DNA of 64,000 nucleotides from Apiosordaria backusii (GCA_030549205.1 JAUKTV010000004.1:2914001-2978000), one strand, 5' to 3'; positions 48,370 through 61,271 are shown, counted from the stretch's first letter. The notes: generated by a model not told the origin, from the sequence alone. A program made the numbers and translations.

Positions 48370-49671
48370 CTACCTCTCCAAACTCCCCCTCCCCTTCCCC
48401 CCCAGACCAACCCCCTTCCTCTCCCTAACCGCCCTTACCCACCTCTCCCTCTCCTCCCCCTTCACATTCTCCGGTATGCTCCCCTGCTCCCCCACACTCA
48501 TCCCAAAAATCTCCATCAGCTCCGGTACCTCTGCATGATCCCTCGTATTCCTCATCCTATGGCACCAGCTCACAATCTTATCGACCCCCTCACTCCCATC
48601 CCCCCCCAACTCCATATTCTTCCCATCAATACTCGGCGTCTCACTAGCCCTATGCTTCACCCCAAGTTCTGGCTCCTGCCCATTATTATTATTGTTATTC
48701 CCGGCCTTCCACTCCCCCAACTCCTTAATCGGACTAGCCACCTCCTCCACAGGCTCAAACAAAAACTCCCCCCCAATCTGCCTCGAATCCCCCCCTTTAT
48801 GCGCCAACCCCTTCGGTATCTGCTTCAGCCCCTGCACCACGCTCGCCAAGCTCGACTTGACCAAGTGAGTTTTTGTATACGCCGGCCTCTCCCCCAGCGC
48901 CAGAGTCCGGATCATGCCCAGTTCGGCATACAGCTTCCTCGTTGGGTCAGTGTACACCGGAAACGGGCAGCCCGTCTCGGAGGTGTACATGTCGATCAAC
49001 CCTGGGTCGCCGCAGCCGATGACGACGATGAAGGTTGGGATCGGGAGGCCCAATAAATCCGAGGGGGAGAAGGCCGAGGAGAGGGTGCGGAGGTAGTCTT
49101 GACAGTTCTGATTGCACATCATTTGTTAGAATGGGGGGAGGAGATATAAAAGGGGTAAATGAGGGGGGGTATGGCTTACACCGCAGTAGAAATGCCTGAC
49201 GAATACCAATAGCACTCGTCTCGCTACATGACGCCCGGTATACAAAGACCGGAAAGTGTGAGATTTCCCATTGCGATCCAAGACGATGTAGTTGTCTATT
49301 TTCTTCAAGGTAGCCAACGAAGGTAGGGAGTTGTCGGCTGCGACGCTCTCGGAAAAGTCAAGGGGGTTGGTGGTGTCAATGTCAGCGGTGGTGGCAGTCT
49401 TGTCACCCGACTGAACAGAGCTGCCACTGCCACCATTTTCAGGTTTTGATGGTGCTGACGACGCTGGAGCACCGGGAGTATCTGATGTTGTCGTCGTCGT
49501 CGTCGTCGTCGTTTTTGGCTCCGTCTGCCAGGCACCGCCCAACGTATTAGTTTCCGGCTTGGCGCCCGTGTTCTCGACTCCGCTTTCTGGTGGCGGCGTC
49601 GCAGAGGAATTGGGGGCAGGGTTGGGAACCGTGGTTGCGCCCGGCGCTAGATCTTTCGTCGGTGACGCCAT
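48370..49671 (-). CDS. thioredoxin-fold AhpC/TSA-type protein (AAED1/PRXL2-like), CGNC motif
   Basis: Two exons, complement of 48370-49107 and 49180-49671, give 409 residues. The 72-nt intron falls inside the redox motif, joining VFVRHFYCG to NCQDYLRTL. The first ~110 residues are disordered, with a run of nine Thr from an ACG repeat. The domain starts at LATLKKIDNYIVLDRNGK and continues with IPTFIVVIGCGDPGLIDMYT, TGCPFPVYTDPTRKLYAELGM and a long C-terminal extension with an Asn run and charged helices. This is the peroxiredoxin-like AhpC/TSA_2 (AAED1) pattern in fungi. CGNC could support redox chemistry, but no substrate is known. Probably cytosolic. Confidence 0.8.
49489..49512. repeat. (GTC)n coding microsatellite
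   Basis: Eight tandem units; on the minus strand they encode a poly-Thr run in the thioredoxin-fold protein. Confidence 0.85.
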
Positions 49672-50749
49672 GATTCTTCAACGTTGTTGTGTGAAAGCTT
49701 GAGTAATGAATCTTCAGATACGCGCCAAAGTTTAGATTGTTAATCTTCTCTAAAAGCGGCATCCCCCACCCAGCATGAAGATCGGCTTGGGTCTGCGACC
49801 ACAGTACAAAAAGGCGGGGTGGTGGCTGTGGCAGGCAAAGGGTGGGGCTGATGAGGTCACAGTGCAACTTTCAATTAATTAAAGCCCATGCTTTATGGCC
49901 TTATCTTCACGTGAGCTCGTGTCAGCTTGGCCGGCTCTGCCCCTGCGAGTGTTCGCGTTATGCTTCAGGGGGTGGCCTCGCAAACAACACAGAAACATGC
50001 AGGAGTAGCGGAATAAATGATAGTATTATTCTGATCCTCTACCGATCTATCCGCTCATTTTCTTAAAATCAACAATCTCATAGGAGTGAACGAGTGACTA
50101 GTAGTTAGTTGCAAGACTCGAATCTCTGAACAAAGTCAGATCTCCATGCCCTGTACGAATGTAATGCCTAACAGGCGTAAAATGAGCGGCCACCTCCAGC
50201 CTTCCTCCCCATACTTTATCAGACTACCACCACTATCCTTCTCGTCCATAGCTAGTTCCAAAACAGGATGCCCCTGGCGGCGCAGAAAGGCGGACCAACT
50301 TGTCCATGCCACATGTCTGACCCCCCGGCTTGCTACACTAGCTCCCTCGTAATGCTGGAACAAAAGACCCTAACAATTCTCAACCACCTCCTGCGTCTCA
50401 ATACTCAAGGCCTCAGAGGCCGATCGAGCCGCCTCTGCCTGTCAATAGTGACAGACAGCATAGGTCGTCAGAGCAACGCTTGGGCAGCGGTGGGTTGCTG
50501 CGAGGCGCAGAAGGATACACATACCTCAACTACCTGAGTAGGTTGGGTCAGCGCTCCTGAAAACTGTGACTCGTGCTTTCATTGACCGATCAGAAACGAC
50601 CGGGGCGGATCCGAAGTTGCGCGCTCGACCGAGGTCTGCTGGGCGGAGCCAGACGAGAGGGTCCTCCATATGCTGCTTGGTGCGATAACTGCTTCAGTTG
50701 TTTGGTTTGCGTCAAAAGCAATACCAACCAACCACGCTACACGAAACGC
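49672..50749. other. intergenic, about 1.1 kb
   Basis: Promoter of the thioredoxin-fold gene and 3' UTR of UPF1. No supported gene. Confidence 0.5.
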
Positions 50750-53700
50750 TCAGTCGAATCCCGTCCCAACCTGACTAGCAAAAGCGGTGCTGACGCTCTT
50801 TTCGTCGTCATCGAAGCGACGGCCATATCCATTGCCCAAACCCAGGCTGCGCCCACCGCTCTCAACGTACTGCTTGAGACGGTCGCTGTGGCTGTACGAG
50901 GTAGGGCGAGCCGAGTTGATAGCCTCACTAAGACCTGCTCCCAGGCTTGCGCCGCCCTGACCAACGCCCTTGCCACCGATAACACTCGCGCTCGCATCCG
51001 TAAACTCGCTGTTGGCAACGCTCTCGCCAGCAACACTCTCGGCAATGCGACCACGGCTCTTGGCTCCAGGACGACCAGCTGGGTTCGCTCCAGGCAGGCC
51101 TGGCCACTGCTCTGGGTGGAAGTTGGAAAACATTGTGGGGTAAGCCGATGCAATGCCCGCCCCGCCCAGGGCAGAGCTGTGAATGGACGAGACATCGTCA
51201 GGGATGGCGTTGAATGAAAGCATGGAGCCAGTATCGAAATCGCGATGCGAGCCGTTTACGCCGCCACCAAAACGGCTGCCATTGGTGTAGCCACCGGCCA
51301 CATGCTGGGCCTGTGCGTTGTGACGGGGGCGGAAGCTCATCTTGGGTCGGCTGAACTGGATGAGAGAAGTCTGAAGGTTTGTAAGAGGACCTTCCACCAA
51401 GCACTTGCGATCCTTGAAGTGGACAAGGAGGTGGTGCCATAACTCGTGCTTGGACAAAACCTTGGGGTTGCCAATGATGACAAGACCATACTTGGCTCGA
51501 GTGAGCGCGACGTTAAGACGACGGGGGTCCGACAAGAAACCAATGCCCTGGTTATCGTTGGAACGGACGCAAGAAAGGACGATAAAGTCCTTCTCACGGC
51601 CCTGGAAAGCATCGACCGAAGCAACCTCAACTTCCTTGTAGCTCTCCTTCTTGAAAGTGCCAGTGTTTTGCATCGTGCTCACGATGTAGCTGCGCTGGCC
51701 TTCGTACGGAGTAATGACACCAATGTCAGACGGCTTCACTCCAGCCTTGAAGAAGCGAGTAACAATCTTCTCCACGTTGGAAGCCTCGGTGCGGTTCAGA
51801 TAGGACGTTCCGGATGCCGAAATCTCCTCATTGCCCAGGTTGGACCAGAACATCATGGGGGTTTCGGCAACAGGCCAAGGGAAGTCGACATCCTTGCGAA
51901 GTCGCTCGGTAATGGTGACACCATTCTGGAGCGATCCTTCATAAAACATGTTGGAAGGGAATTCGGAAAGGCAAGGGTGCATACGATACTGGACGTTGAG
52001 ACGAATAGGAACCAGGTTAAGCTTGACCAATCTCTCAAACAGAGACTGGTTCAGGCCGGCCTTGGCCGCCTTCTTGTTCATGATCACAGGCCCGAGCTGC
52101 TTGTGATCACCAACCAGCACGACCTGCTTGCATCCGAGGACCAGAGGGATCATGCATTCTGGCTCAGCCGACTGAGTAGATTCGTCAATCAGCACGTTCC
52201 GGAACTTCATTTTGGAAAGCCTCGGGTCTCCAGCACCGACGCAAGTGCAGCACACAACATCGGCACTGTTAAGAATCTCCCGCTCGGCCTGACGGGTCAA
52301 TTGCTTGAACCTCTTTTCGTCCTGAGACGACAGTTCGCCCGCGGCAGCCTTGAGCTTGTTGAGGTTTGTGAGCTCGCTGCTCTGTTTGTAGAGGCGCACC
52401 TGCTCGTGGAGGGCCAAAAAGCTCACGGAGGATTCGACATCCTCGCGAGATTTGGCCGTCAAGCGAACGACCTTGAGACCGGTACGGTGAATGCGTTCGC
52501 AAAGCTGGTCTACAGCGACGTTGGAAGGGGCGCAGACGAGAACTTGGCTGTTGTTCATCCTGGCAAGATGGTAGATAATGGTGGCTGAAGTGACCGTCTT
52601 TCCGGTGCCTGGGGGGCCCTGAATCAGGCTGAGAGGGGTGGACAGAACAGTCTTGATGGCTGTGATCTGGCTGTGATTCAGCTCGGGCAACCCTGGAACG
52701 TGGAACCTCTTAGGCATCTGCGTCTTCATGGGAGCAACGGCAACCTCATGGCCCAGCAGCTTGTGGAAGATGTATCCAGAGACGCTGAGCTCATCAACAG
52801 CAAATGTCTTCATAGCGAACTGCATGCGATCGTAGGACGTGGCCTTCCAGACATAGTCGGCGGAGAAATTGTGTGTGCATTCGGTGGGAACCGACTTATC
52901 GTTCGCCGCCTTTCGCAACTCAAGGGTGACCTCGTCCGACTGGTTGTTGGGGATCTTGATAACATACCCAACACCTTCCCATGGGGCGCGGAGCTCGCCC
53001 TTGTACTTAATCCGCATCTCATCGCCCACAGCCAGCTTGACATCGCCAGATTCGATCTTGGGAAGAATAAAGCTGGCCAAGTGCTTGTTGTTCAGACCCA
53101 TATCCCAGCGAACCACCAGGTGGTCCTCTGACTGCGCCTCCTTGAGCTTCTTGTCGTAGTCCGATTCCATCTTGACGAGGGGCCCAAAGACATTCTGATA
53201 ATGGTACGGATCATCGTACTTGAGGAGTACAGGATGCGGATCGTCGTCGACGCCGGTTCCTTTCTCCAGATCGGCGACCGTGGCACTCGGGGCCTCCTTC
53301 CACATTTCTTCAAGTTTCGCAATCATCGGCGGGGTCAAATGGCGAGCCCGGAGCTGTTCAGCGTCGGTCGGTGGGGAGACAATCCAGTTAAGAAAGGACC
53401 GATCCTCGATGAGGGGTTGCCACCGCGAAACATCCCAGCTCATATCTTTGGCTGAACTGCCCGCGGCGCAAGGTTGCCGGCAAAGAAGAACGACGACGGT
53501 GTCGGACTTGGCCGGAATGAATCCCAGCATGAACACATTCTTGTTTCCGCAGTTGTAGCATTCGAGGGTGGTATCACCAAGGGCTGACTCGGGGTGAAGC
53601 TGAACCTCTTTGTGGCGGGCTCGCACGAGATGGTTGACAATATGGGATGAACTCGAGTTACCACGAGCACTGCAGAACCACTTGTTGCATTCCTTTGCAA

Positions 53701-54079
53701 TGCACTTGACCACACTGGACGGGGAGTGAATACCGCAATACCTGTGAGACCTGGTTAGTTCGTGACAAACCCCACCATACTTTCGAGGGCCCGTGACTTA
53801 CGCGCAAGCGTGAGGGGGCAGCTCCTTGTCCTCTTCTGCACCTCTCGAGTTTACATCGTTTCTTGGTCCGCTGAAATTGCTGTCATCGTCGCGGAAATCT
53901 TCGGGGCCCTGGTTGTCATTGTCATCGTGGCGACGAAGGGCGTTTGTCGGAGAGCCGTGGTCCTTGAGATCGCCCAGAAAGCTTTCGGTTTCGTCGTCGA
54001 AATCGTCTGCAGTGGCATTAATGGTGGCAGCCGAGTCGGAAACAAGGTGGTTTCCGAGGTGGTTGAAAGCGTCCTCCAT
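50750..54079 (-). CDS. upf1: Upf1/Nam7 RNA helicase, regulator of nonsense-mediated decay
   Basis: Two exons, complement of 50750-53741 and 53802-54079, give 1089 residues. The ATG at 54079 ([17 protein letters not shown]) is chosen because the frame beyond it offers only TTG. The Cys/His-rich domain begins [19 protein letters not shown] and continues with [10 protein letters not shown] and [10 protein letters not shown]; it binds Upf2. The superfamily 1 helicase motifs follow: [15 protein letters not shown] (I), [10 protein letters not shown] (Ia), [12 protein letters not shown] (II), [11 protein letters not shown] (III), VQYRMHP (IV), [10 protein letters not shown] (V) and LNVALTRAK (VI). 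The C-terminal ~170 residues are Gly/Ala/Ser-rich. It is the ATPase that drives decay of mRNAs with premature stops in the cytosol. Divergent from IMP4. Confidence 0.97.
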
Positions 54080-54933
54080 TATTGAACGGGCGGCGGGGAT
54101 GCCAGGACACTTGGGCTGCAGAATGGTAAGCAAGCGGCTACAATCATGGAAGTTGCAAACAAGGGATACGAGTTAGATAGGACAAGAATCAAAGTATGAT
54201 ATTTGTGGCTTGAAGGAAAACGACGCGAGGGAGGGAAGAGGCGCGCAACGTGCTGGGTGCTGCCGAGGCTAACCTTGAATCACCACAGTCGAGAATTATT
54301 ATTTGGTAGGTTGGAGAGCGCACACTGCGCGCGGCTGTCTAAGTATCTTTGGAATGTCGCAGTGACAGGATGTTGATAGAGGGAAAAAAGAGCTGGTGGA
54401 ATTGCAAGCGACGGAACGGTCACATCATCGCTGGCACAAGATTCGAGGCAGCTGATGGGCTCGCAAATCCACAGGATCGGTGGTGAAGTAAGCTCTGAAG
54501 ATTCTTGTGTTTCGTTGTGGTCGCTGGTGGTTTGCGATTTTCTGGCTGTGGGAATCCTGCACCTTGACAGCGCTCACGCTGCAGAAGAGACGCCTCCCAA
54601 AGTGGAAAGTGGCGGCTACCAGGCTGCGGTACAGCTGCACGACAGGTGGGAAAAAAAAGTTAGTCAGGGGCCCATGCTCCATTTTGCCGGTGCCCCTCCA
54701 CCGATATGGCTGATTGATAGGTGCTGATAGCCATTTGGTTCTCAGCCTTGCAGGGGAATTATTTTCTCCAAGGCCGTCAATGACATTTTGAGAGAAGGCA
54801 TTTCGACAACCGTTCTGGCCATTCGGCAAGCAAACCCCCTGAGAACCTTCAGATATCGAGAATCCGAGGCCTGTTTTTCTGCGCGCGCCGTTCTGGACCT
54901 CCACATTGAAGTGCGACACAACCCAAATACGAA
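54080..54933. promoter_or_regulatory. divergent promoter region, UPF1 / IMP4
   Basis: An 854-bp region between two start codons. A possible leader acceptor (TTCTGCAG) lies about 40 nt before the UPF1 start, so UPF1 may have a leader intron. No specific operator is evident. Confidence 0.4.
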
Positions 54934-56049
54934 ATGATTGTCAGTACCTAGATTCCGCTGCACCAAACCTCGCGTATCCACCGTCTAACTGTTATCTTCA
55001 GCGCAAACAAGCCCGCCAAAGGCGAGACTATCTCTACCGGAAAGCAGTCCTCCTGCGCGATGCCGAGGTTTCAGAGAAAAGGGCGAAGCTAAGAGCTGCC
55101 TTGGCTTCGGGGAAGCCACTCGACCCAGAACTCGCCAAAGATACGCAACTTCGCAAAGACTACGACTACGATGCGTCGCGCGACGTCGCCGAGGACGATA
55201 GCCTAGATATCGATGATGAATATTCTGAACTGTCGGGTGTTGTTGGTATGAATGCCTTGGCTGGGTATTTTCGGCACATGTGGTCAAGTGCTAATGATGT
55301 TTCCAGACCCTCGCGTTCTCGTCACTACTTCTCGAGACCCCGTAAGTCTCCTTCGACGTCAAGATTGGCTTCCGGGAACTGACACTTTTGACAGAGCTCG
55401 CGACTCATGTCCTTCAGCAAAGAAATCCGATTATTATTTCCCACTGGTATTCGATTGAATCGTGGTAATTTGGTGTTGCCAGAACTTGTCCGCTCAGCAC
55501 AAGCCGAGAAGCTCAGTGATGTGATCTTGCTGCACGAACACCGGTATGTTATTTTTATCAGTTCCAAACAAAGCTTTATTAACCTCAAGTAGTGGTACAC
55601 CAACGGCTATCACCATCAGCCATTTCCCCCATGGCCCAACACTGATGGCTTCCCTTCACAACGTCGTACTCAGAGCCGATATCCCAAGGTCCATCAAGGG
55701 GACTGTGTCAGAATCATATCCACATCTAATTTTCGACGGCTTCACAACCAAGTTGGGCTTGAGGATCGTCAAGATCTTGAAACATTTGTTTCCACCACGA
55801 GACGTTACCGCCAGCAAAGCCGCCGGCAACAGAGTCATCACTTTTGTGAATCAGGACGATTGCATTGAAGTCCGTCACCACGTGTATGTGAGGACGAGCT
55901 ATGACTCGGTCGAACTTTCCGAGGTTGGCCCGCGGTTCACCATGCGACCATTCTCCATTACCATGGGTACGCTCGAGAACAAGGACGCCGATACAGAATG
56001 GCACCTGAGCCAGTACACTCGCACCAGCAGAAAGAAGAGCTACTTTTGA
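54934..56049 (+). CDS. imp4: U3 snoRNP protein Imp4 (Brix domain)
   Basis: Five exons (54934-54939, 55002-55245, 55307-55341, 55395-55543, 55593-56049) give 296 residues. The first coding exon is just ATG ATT, and joins to give [17 protein letters not shown], the expected Imp4 start. The Brix domain runs [88 protein letters not shown] and [19 protein letters not shown]. Imp4 acts with Imp3 and Mpp10 in the nucleolus, where it helps pair U3 snoRNA with pre-rRNA for 18S maturation. All splice phases close. The third exon is only 35 nt. Confidence 0.95.
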
Positions 56050-56879
56050 GCGGCACAAGGTTGATTGCGCCATAATCATCAAGTGGTGGAGTATTTGGGA
56101 GTAGTTGGGGTGAATAATCACCCGAGTTAAGAAGCTCTGTCAGAGAGCCAGGCCACCTCGATACCCAAACCAATCACGAAGTTTTGCGTATAATCGACAC
56201 TGAGGCATGGAGATATCTTTCTGTGCTAGGGTATGGTAGTCTGTGACCACGATGCTGCAAAGTGCGTGAGTGGCTGGACAGATGGGAGAGGAAGATGGCA
56301 ATCATGACAGCAGGGCGTTCAATGGGCAGGGAAAATCAAGTCGCTTACATAATCAGGGGTTCAGGGGCAATACATCGTAGTGTTCAAGGTGATCAGCCAC
56401 AGCACACGAATCTGATGTTGGAAGAAGATTAAATGGGAAACTGTTGATAGGATTTGGGGACCGGCGAGTGGCTAGTAAATATGAGAAGATACACCTCAAC
56501 TGGGGCCAATTTGCATGTGCTTCGTCAGTAGCTCGACGTTTTGGTACTTCCTAGCTATGGCATCAGAGAGCCTCGGTCTTAGCTGCCAAACTTGAAACAA
56601 GTTTCCATCTTCCTCACTTCCGTCACTCATGGTTTCGGAAACGGAATGCCAGAGCTGTGGGTAGGAATGGAGACGGTGGACCGTTCACATCAATTGTGGA
56701 GAAACATGCAGATCAAGCTTCAGCCTCGCTGCAGGTGACGCCATCAAGTTTGCCGCCGGTGCGTCCGATTTCAAGAAGCCGGAGAGTGACGTCTTTTGAC
56801 CACATAGGCCAAATTTTTAGGTAGTTTGATGACTAAACCTGGCTGAAGTGGGCTTTTTTAAGTTGGCTGGTGGCTGCCT
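56050..56879. other. intergenic
   Basis: 3' flank of IMP4. No supported gene. Confidence 0.45.
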
Positions 56880-57620
56880 TATACTATAGAAAATACCGGA
56901 AAAGCTTAACAATTGTCAGTACTTGTATTGAACACAGAGATTGGCGCTCTTAGGCTATATCTTATCCCAGTAACTTAGATAGTATATATTATACTAATTA
57001 TACCTTTAAGTAGTATAAATAGAAATAAATATATCTTTGCCTGCTAAAGAGGTAAGGATTAGTACTACTAACTATACCTTCCGAACTTTATACTTAATAA
57101 AAATGGCATTACCTAACGTACTGATTATTACTATTAAGGGCCAAATTATTATTGGCCTTACAATTAAAGAGCCCCCGAGGGCTAAATATATAAGTTTCTA
57201 CTATTAAGTAATTAAAATTATCGAAAACTTAACCGATACTATTATTATTATTTAATTTAGCTATACTATTGTAGTATTAAGCTTAGAAAAGCAACTTAAT
57301 TCCAAACCTAGTTATATTAAAGTAGCCGAAGCCTTTAATATTCTCGAAAATGGTATTTTAGAAGCCTTAATTACCAAAATGGCTAAGAAGGAAAAGTAGA
57401 TAGAATAGTTAGGGAAAATCACTACGAAGGTTTATAAGTAAAAGGTCAATAGGAAGTAACTTAACTCTTAAGATGGCTAAGATAAAGAAGTGGATAAAAT
57501 AGGTAAAGAAAGTCGCTAGGAAGGTTTACAGGTGCTAGGAAGGTCAATGCGAGTAAATCGTATAAATGGCGGGGAAGCATGTATAATTCTAGTTTTAATA
57601 CACCGAGAAAATGACAATTT
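56880..57620. mobile_element. AT-rich, RIP-like degraded element relic
   Basis: A sharp AT-rich block dominated by TA and TTA words, without long frames. On the plus strand, around 57310-57460, a coding-like stretch reads KVAEAFNILENGILEALITK, followed by MAKKEK and a series of TAG/TAA codons at places where CAG/CAA would keep the frame (K-stop-IE-stop-LGK), the pattern left by C-to-T change at CpA. Two diverged copies of an ~83-bp unit start at 57379 and 57472. This looks like the remains of a retroelement gag-like gene, but the family is not identifiable. Confidence 0.55.
57379..57555 (+). repeat. two diverged ~83-bp direct repeats in the relic
   Basis: Both copies begin ATGGCTAAGA and contain GAAGGTTTA and AGGTCAAT in the same order, spaced 93 bp apart. 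Confidence 0.65.
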
Positions 57621-58629
57621 GGACCTACCATACCTTTTGAGTATGGCAAGTCTCCTCCGAAGGGGAATTTTTAGGTAGTGTACGGATACAATCTCTTATA
57701 CGGCTGGTGATGAGACAATGCTAGCGGATTTGGACGGTTCAATGAACAAGCATGAAGAGTGCTGGGATCGGAATGATTTCCAGGTCTAGCACTTTTCCAA
57801 GGCATCAATGAAGGAGCCCCGAGCTCCCAAGCTGTCACGGATGTTGCCTTGCCATCCCACAAAGATGTCCAACGGTTGCCGAGAACAGAGGTGAGCTGCT
57901 ACCCCTTCCTTGTTTTGACCGCTTTGTCGGTATGGCCCAGAACACACGGAACTGTTCGACTCCGCTATCCCCACGATGGAGGAGCTTCAGCTTCGCCTTT
58001 TGAGAAAAGAGGTTCAAATATCTGAGCTACTTTACTCCCTGAGTTCTCCAAAATGCTATCTTTCCAGTTGTACACGGTTTACGTATACCGTCCATGTCGA
58101 TCCTAGGTCTCGTGCCCTGAAAAGACTGCGATCGAGAACCAAAAAAAAAGTTCACTGCCTCGCGTTGCACGCCCCGTAAGCTTGGGGCTAAGACTCGCAG
58201 GGTTCTTGAACTGAACCAAAAAGAGCTTGGTCTCGCGGCGGCTTGGACCCCGTTCTGCAAAACTGAGAGAGAAAAGGGAAATTTGCGGGGCTATTAACCG
58301 TCAAAGTGGAGATCCGAGTGCAGGCGTAGCAACAAAAAACCATCAGCCACACTTGAACGGACCACTCAGGTGCTCTCGTCAACCAGCCAGCGACGTGCAG
58401 CACTGGACGGGGAGGCCAAGGCAGCGCAAGCTGGGAGATTTGATCAATCCGAGCCTTCACAAACCACCAACAACCCTTCTTCCTTCCCGCCAATTTTCAA
58501 GGAAGCAAGTTGACGACGACCCAGCGCGCTATCGCATCGATCTCGCCAGATATCATTACAACCACAGTCAACGAGAGCATACCAGAGCACATCAATTGAA
58601 CAGGAAGCGGTGCGATTGCGTCAGCGACC
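57621..58629. other. intergenic, syntaxin promoter
   Basis: Composition returns to normal. The right end is CAA/CAG-rich leader-like sequence. No supported gene. Confidence 0.45.
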
Positions 58630-59888
58630 ATGTCGTACAATCCTTACAACCAGGGGCCCTCGGCCGAAGCTGGATATGGCGGCGGATATGGCCAACCTGT
58701 GAGTATTTCCTCTGAATCGCGTCGCGCCGTCAGGTGTCGGATGGGCCGGATGGTGCCAAAAGCCATCTTCCTTGCCAGCATGAAGACACAGATGCGTTCT
58801 GTGCGGTCAACGCCAAGCGCGTGCAACACCATTCATGATTCTGAAATGCTAACTTCTCGCTTTCCATGACAGGAACAACATGAGATGCAATCATATGGGC
58901 AGCAGTATGGACAGCCTTACGGCGGACAATCTTACGGACAACAACCCTACGGCGCGCCACAACAACAACTATATGACCCTCCTCAGCAACAGGATGACTC
59001 ATCAGACTCCGTCCTCACACAAGGCCAATTCCTAGAGCGCGTGTCTGCCATTCGTCAGGAAATTCAAAGCTTGGGCCAGATCATCCGCCGAGTTGAATCT
59101 CTTCACCATGCCGCCCTATCTGACACAGACGGCGATGTACAAGCGAAGCTGGACGCCGAGGTCGCCAAGTCACAACTCAAAAACACGGCCATCAAGGATC
59201 AGATCCAATCCCTGAAGACGGATACGGAGCGGACTACAGCTAAGCACGGCACTTTTGCTTTGAAGAAGCGCCAGTTTGAGAGTCTCAACAATGACTTCAA
59301 GGACGCTATCCAAAAGTTCTTGCAAGAGGAGCAGGCGTACAGACAGCGCTATCGCGAGCAGATCATGCGCCAGTACAGAATTGTGAACGAAAATGCCACC
59401 GAAGCGGAGTTGCAGCAGGCTGCTGACGCTGACTGGGGTGATGAGGGTATCTTCCAGACTGCTGTATGTTTCATTCCCCGTCTATTAATGCAAACGTTCC
59501 AAGCTAACATTTCTCCTAGCTCCGCTCCAACCGCTCTGGCCGCGCCTCCGAAGTTCTCGGCAATGTCCGCGCTCGCCATAACGACATGGTGAAGATTGAG
59601 CGGTCCATCAACGAGCTTGTCGACCTTCTCGACATCCTCAACCAGCAGATTGTTCAGCAGGGCAACATCATTGAGGATGTGGCTCAAAAGGCCGAGCAGA
59701 CGACGGACCACCTCGGCAATGCCAACACCCAGATTCAGACTGCCGTCAAGAGCGCTCGGAACCGGAGAAAGCTCAAGTGGTGGTGCCTGGGTATCAGCAT
59801 CTTGATCCTGATCATCATCGCCGTGGGTGTGAGTGTTGGTGTGACGATTTTCAACAGAAACAACGCCAGTCCGCCTGCATCTCAATAA
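58630..59888 (+). CDS. sso1: plasma-membrane syntaxin (Qa-SNARE), Sso1/Sso2 family
   Basis: Three exons (58630-58698, 58873-59463, 59520-59888) give 342 residues; the first intron is 174 nt. The N-terminal ~60 residues are Gln/Gly/Tyr-rich (QQYGQPYGGQSYGQQPYG), prion-like in composition. The three-helix Habc domain runs from FLERVSAIRQEIQSLGQI to the end of exon 2. The SNARE motif starts near DMVKIERSINELVDLLDILN, with the zero-layer Gln in QIVQQGNIIED. A C-terminal anchor (WWCLGISILILIIIAVGVSV) with a short lumenal tail ends the protein. It pairs with Sec9- and Snc-type SNAREs in exocytosis, needed at the growing hyphal tip. Confidence 0.95.
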
Positions 59889-61271
59889 ATTTAAAATGGC
59901 AGTTGCGAACCGGATCGATAGATTGGCGTTGACAGGGTGGTCTTTTCTACTTCTGTCTCTGTCATGTCACGGGAATGGAGTTGATAGTTGCTCTTGCTTG
60001 TTATGTTTGTCGGTAAGAAAAACGTGTAATGATCCTGGAAAAGAAACGGCGGTTGCGTCTGAGGCGGCGGGGGATGTCCAATATTTGTTCTGTCCGTTCG
60101 TCTGGGCGAGAGCGTGGGGTGGAAGTGTCGAATTACGAGCTCTGTCTTTATAGGTAATAATCCCTGAGAGTAGGGGAGAGCGTCAAGCACACACAAAAAC
60201 GGGGCCCTGGTTGTGGCGGGTGGGCGGGATTAATGACGGGTTTGATGGAGCATGCTAATGATATCCCGTCATTGGGAATCAGGGGGTTTTCTTCATACAG
60301 AGAGATGGGCGAGTTTTTATCTATTGCTTTGTTGGGAGGGGGTTACGCTGTTAGTTCTTTCAGTAAACTACTACCTATGTAGCATGTACAAAGTACAGAG
60401 GTACATAACGGATTAATTCAGGGGTTTTTTTTTTTTCTTCATTAATTCATGTACACATCCTGAACAGTGACTCCTTCCACTCCCTGTTAGCCAACACAGG
60501 CATAAGACAGATTGAAGATATCATGAGAATGATGAAAATCCCAGGACTGAACTCTGAGTCCAAGAGCTCCAGAAAGCGAGACTGGCCAAAAGGTATCTGT
60601 CAAGGTCCAACGGTTTTGATCGACCTGGGCCCATTTCCTTCACCTTTCTTATCTCGTACGAAAGCATCCGCGTCACGAACTCATTTCAGAGCCTGACTGA
60701 ACATGTTATTTCGCTTTTGGTTCGTGGCCTAAACCATACCTACCCATACGCTCTACTCGAGACTATGTAACAAAGTGCATGTACGTGTATGTTTCCGCCT
60801 TCCCCCTTTTTCCATACAAGAAAACCAAACCTTCCGCCTATAATGACAACAAGAAAACAAAACTCGTGACATGACATGATAAGAAAGGCGATGTCATTCC
60901 TCCTTGGGCTGCGTTATAGAGTGGCGTGGTTTGTATGGGATGGGACTACGCCAACCTCCTGTTCTCTCCCTCTCTCTCCATCATCGTACACAATATTAAC
61001 CATCCTCACCTCGGCCTCCCCCTCCAAGACACCTACACTGCTTTCGCCAAGTAAGACCGACATACAGCGCATGATATGAACAAAAGAAAATACAAGAACA
61101 CCATCGAAGCAGCATCAGCCGCTTATGCGGTCAACAATTCAAACTGCAGGTGCGGCGCTTTGACAGGCATACCATTCACGCTTGATTTTTAGTTGCAGGC
61201 GCTTGACCACGGCGCAACGAAATAGAATTCTCCGCATCTCTGCTGTCTGACTTCTCAAAGTCCGCAAGCTT
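59889..61271. other. intergenic, convergent gene ends
   Basis: 3' flanks of the syntaxin and TOM70 genes, with a T13 run near 60425. No supported gene. Confidence 0.5.

Noticed and set aside
51446..52588. 380-codon plus-strand frame opposite UPF1
   Set aside because: Antisense shadow of the helicase domain.
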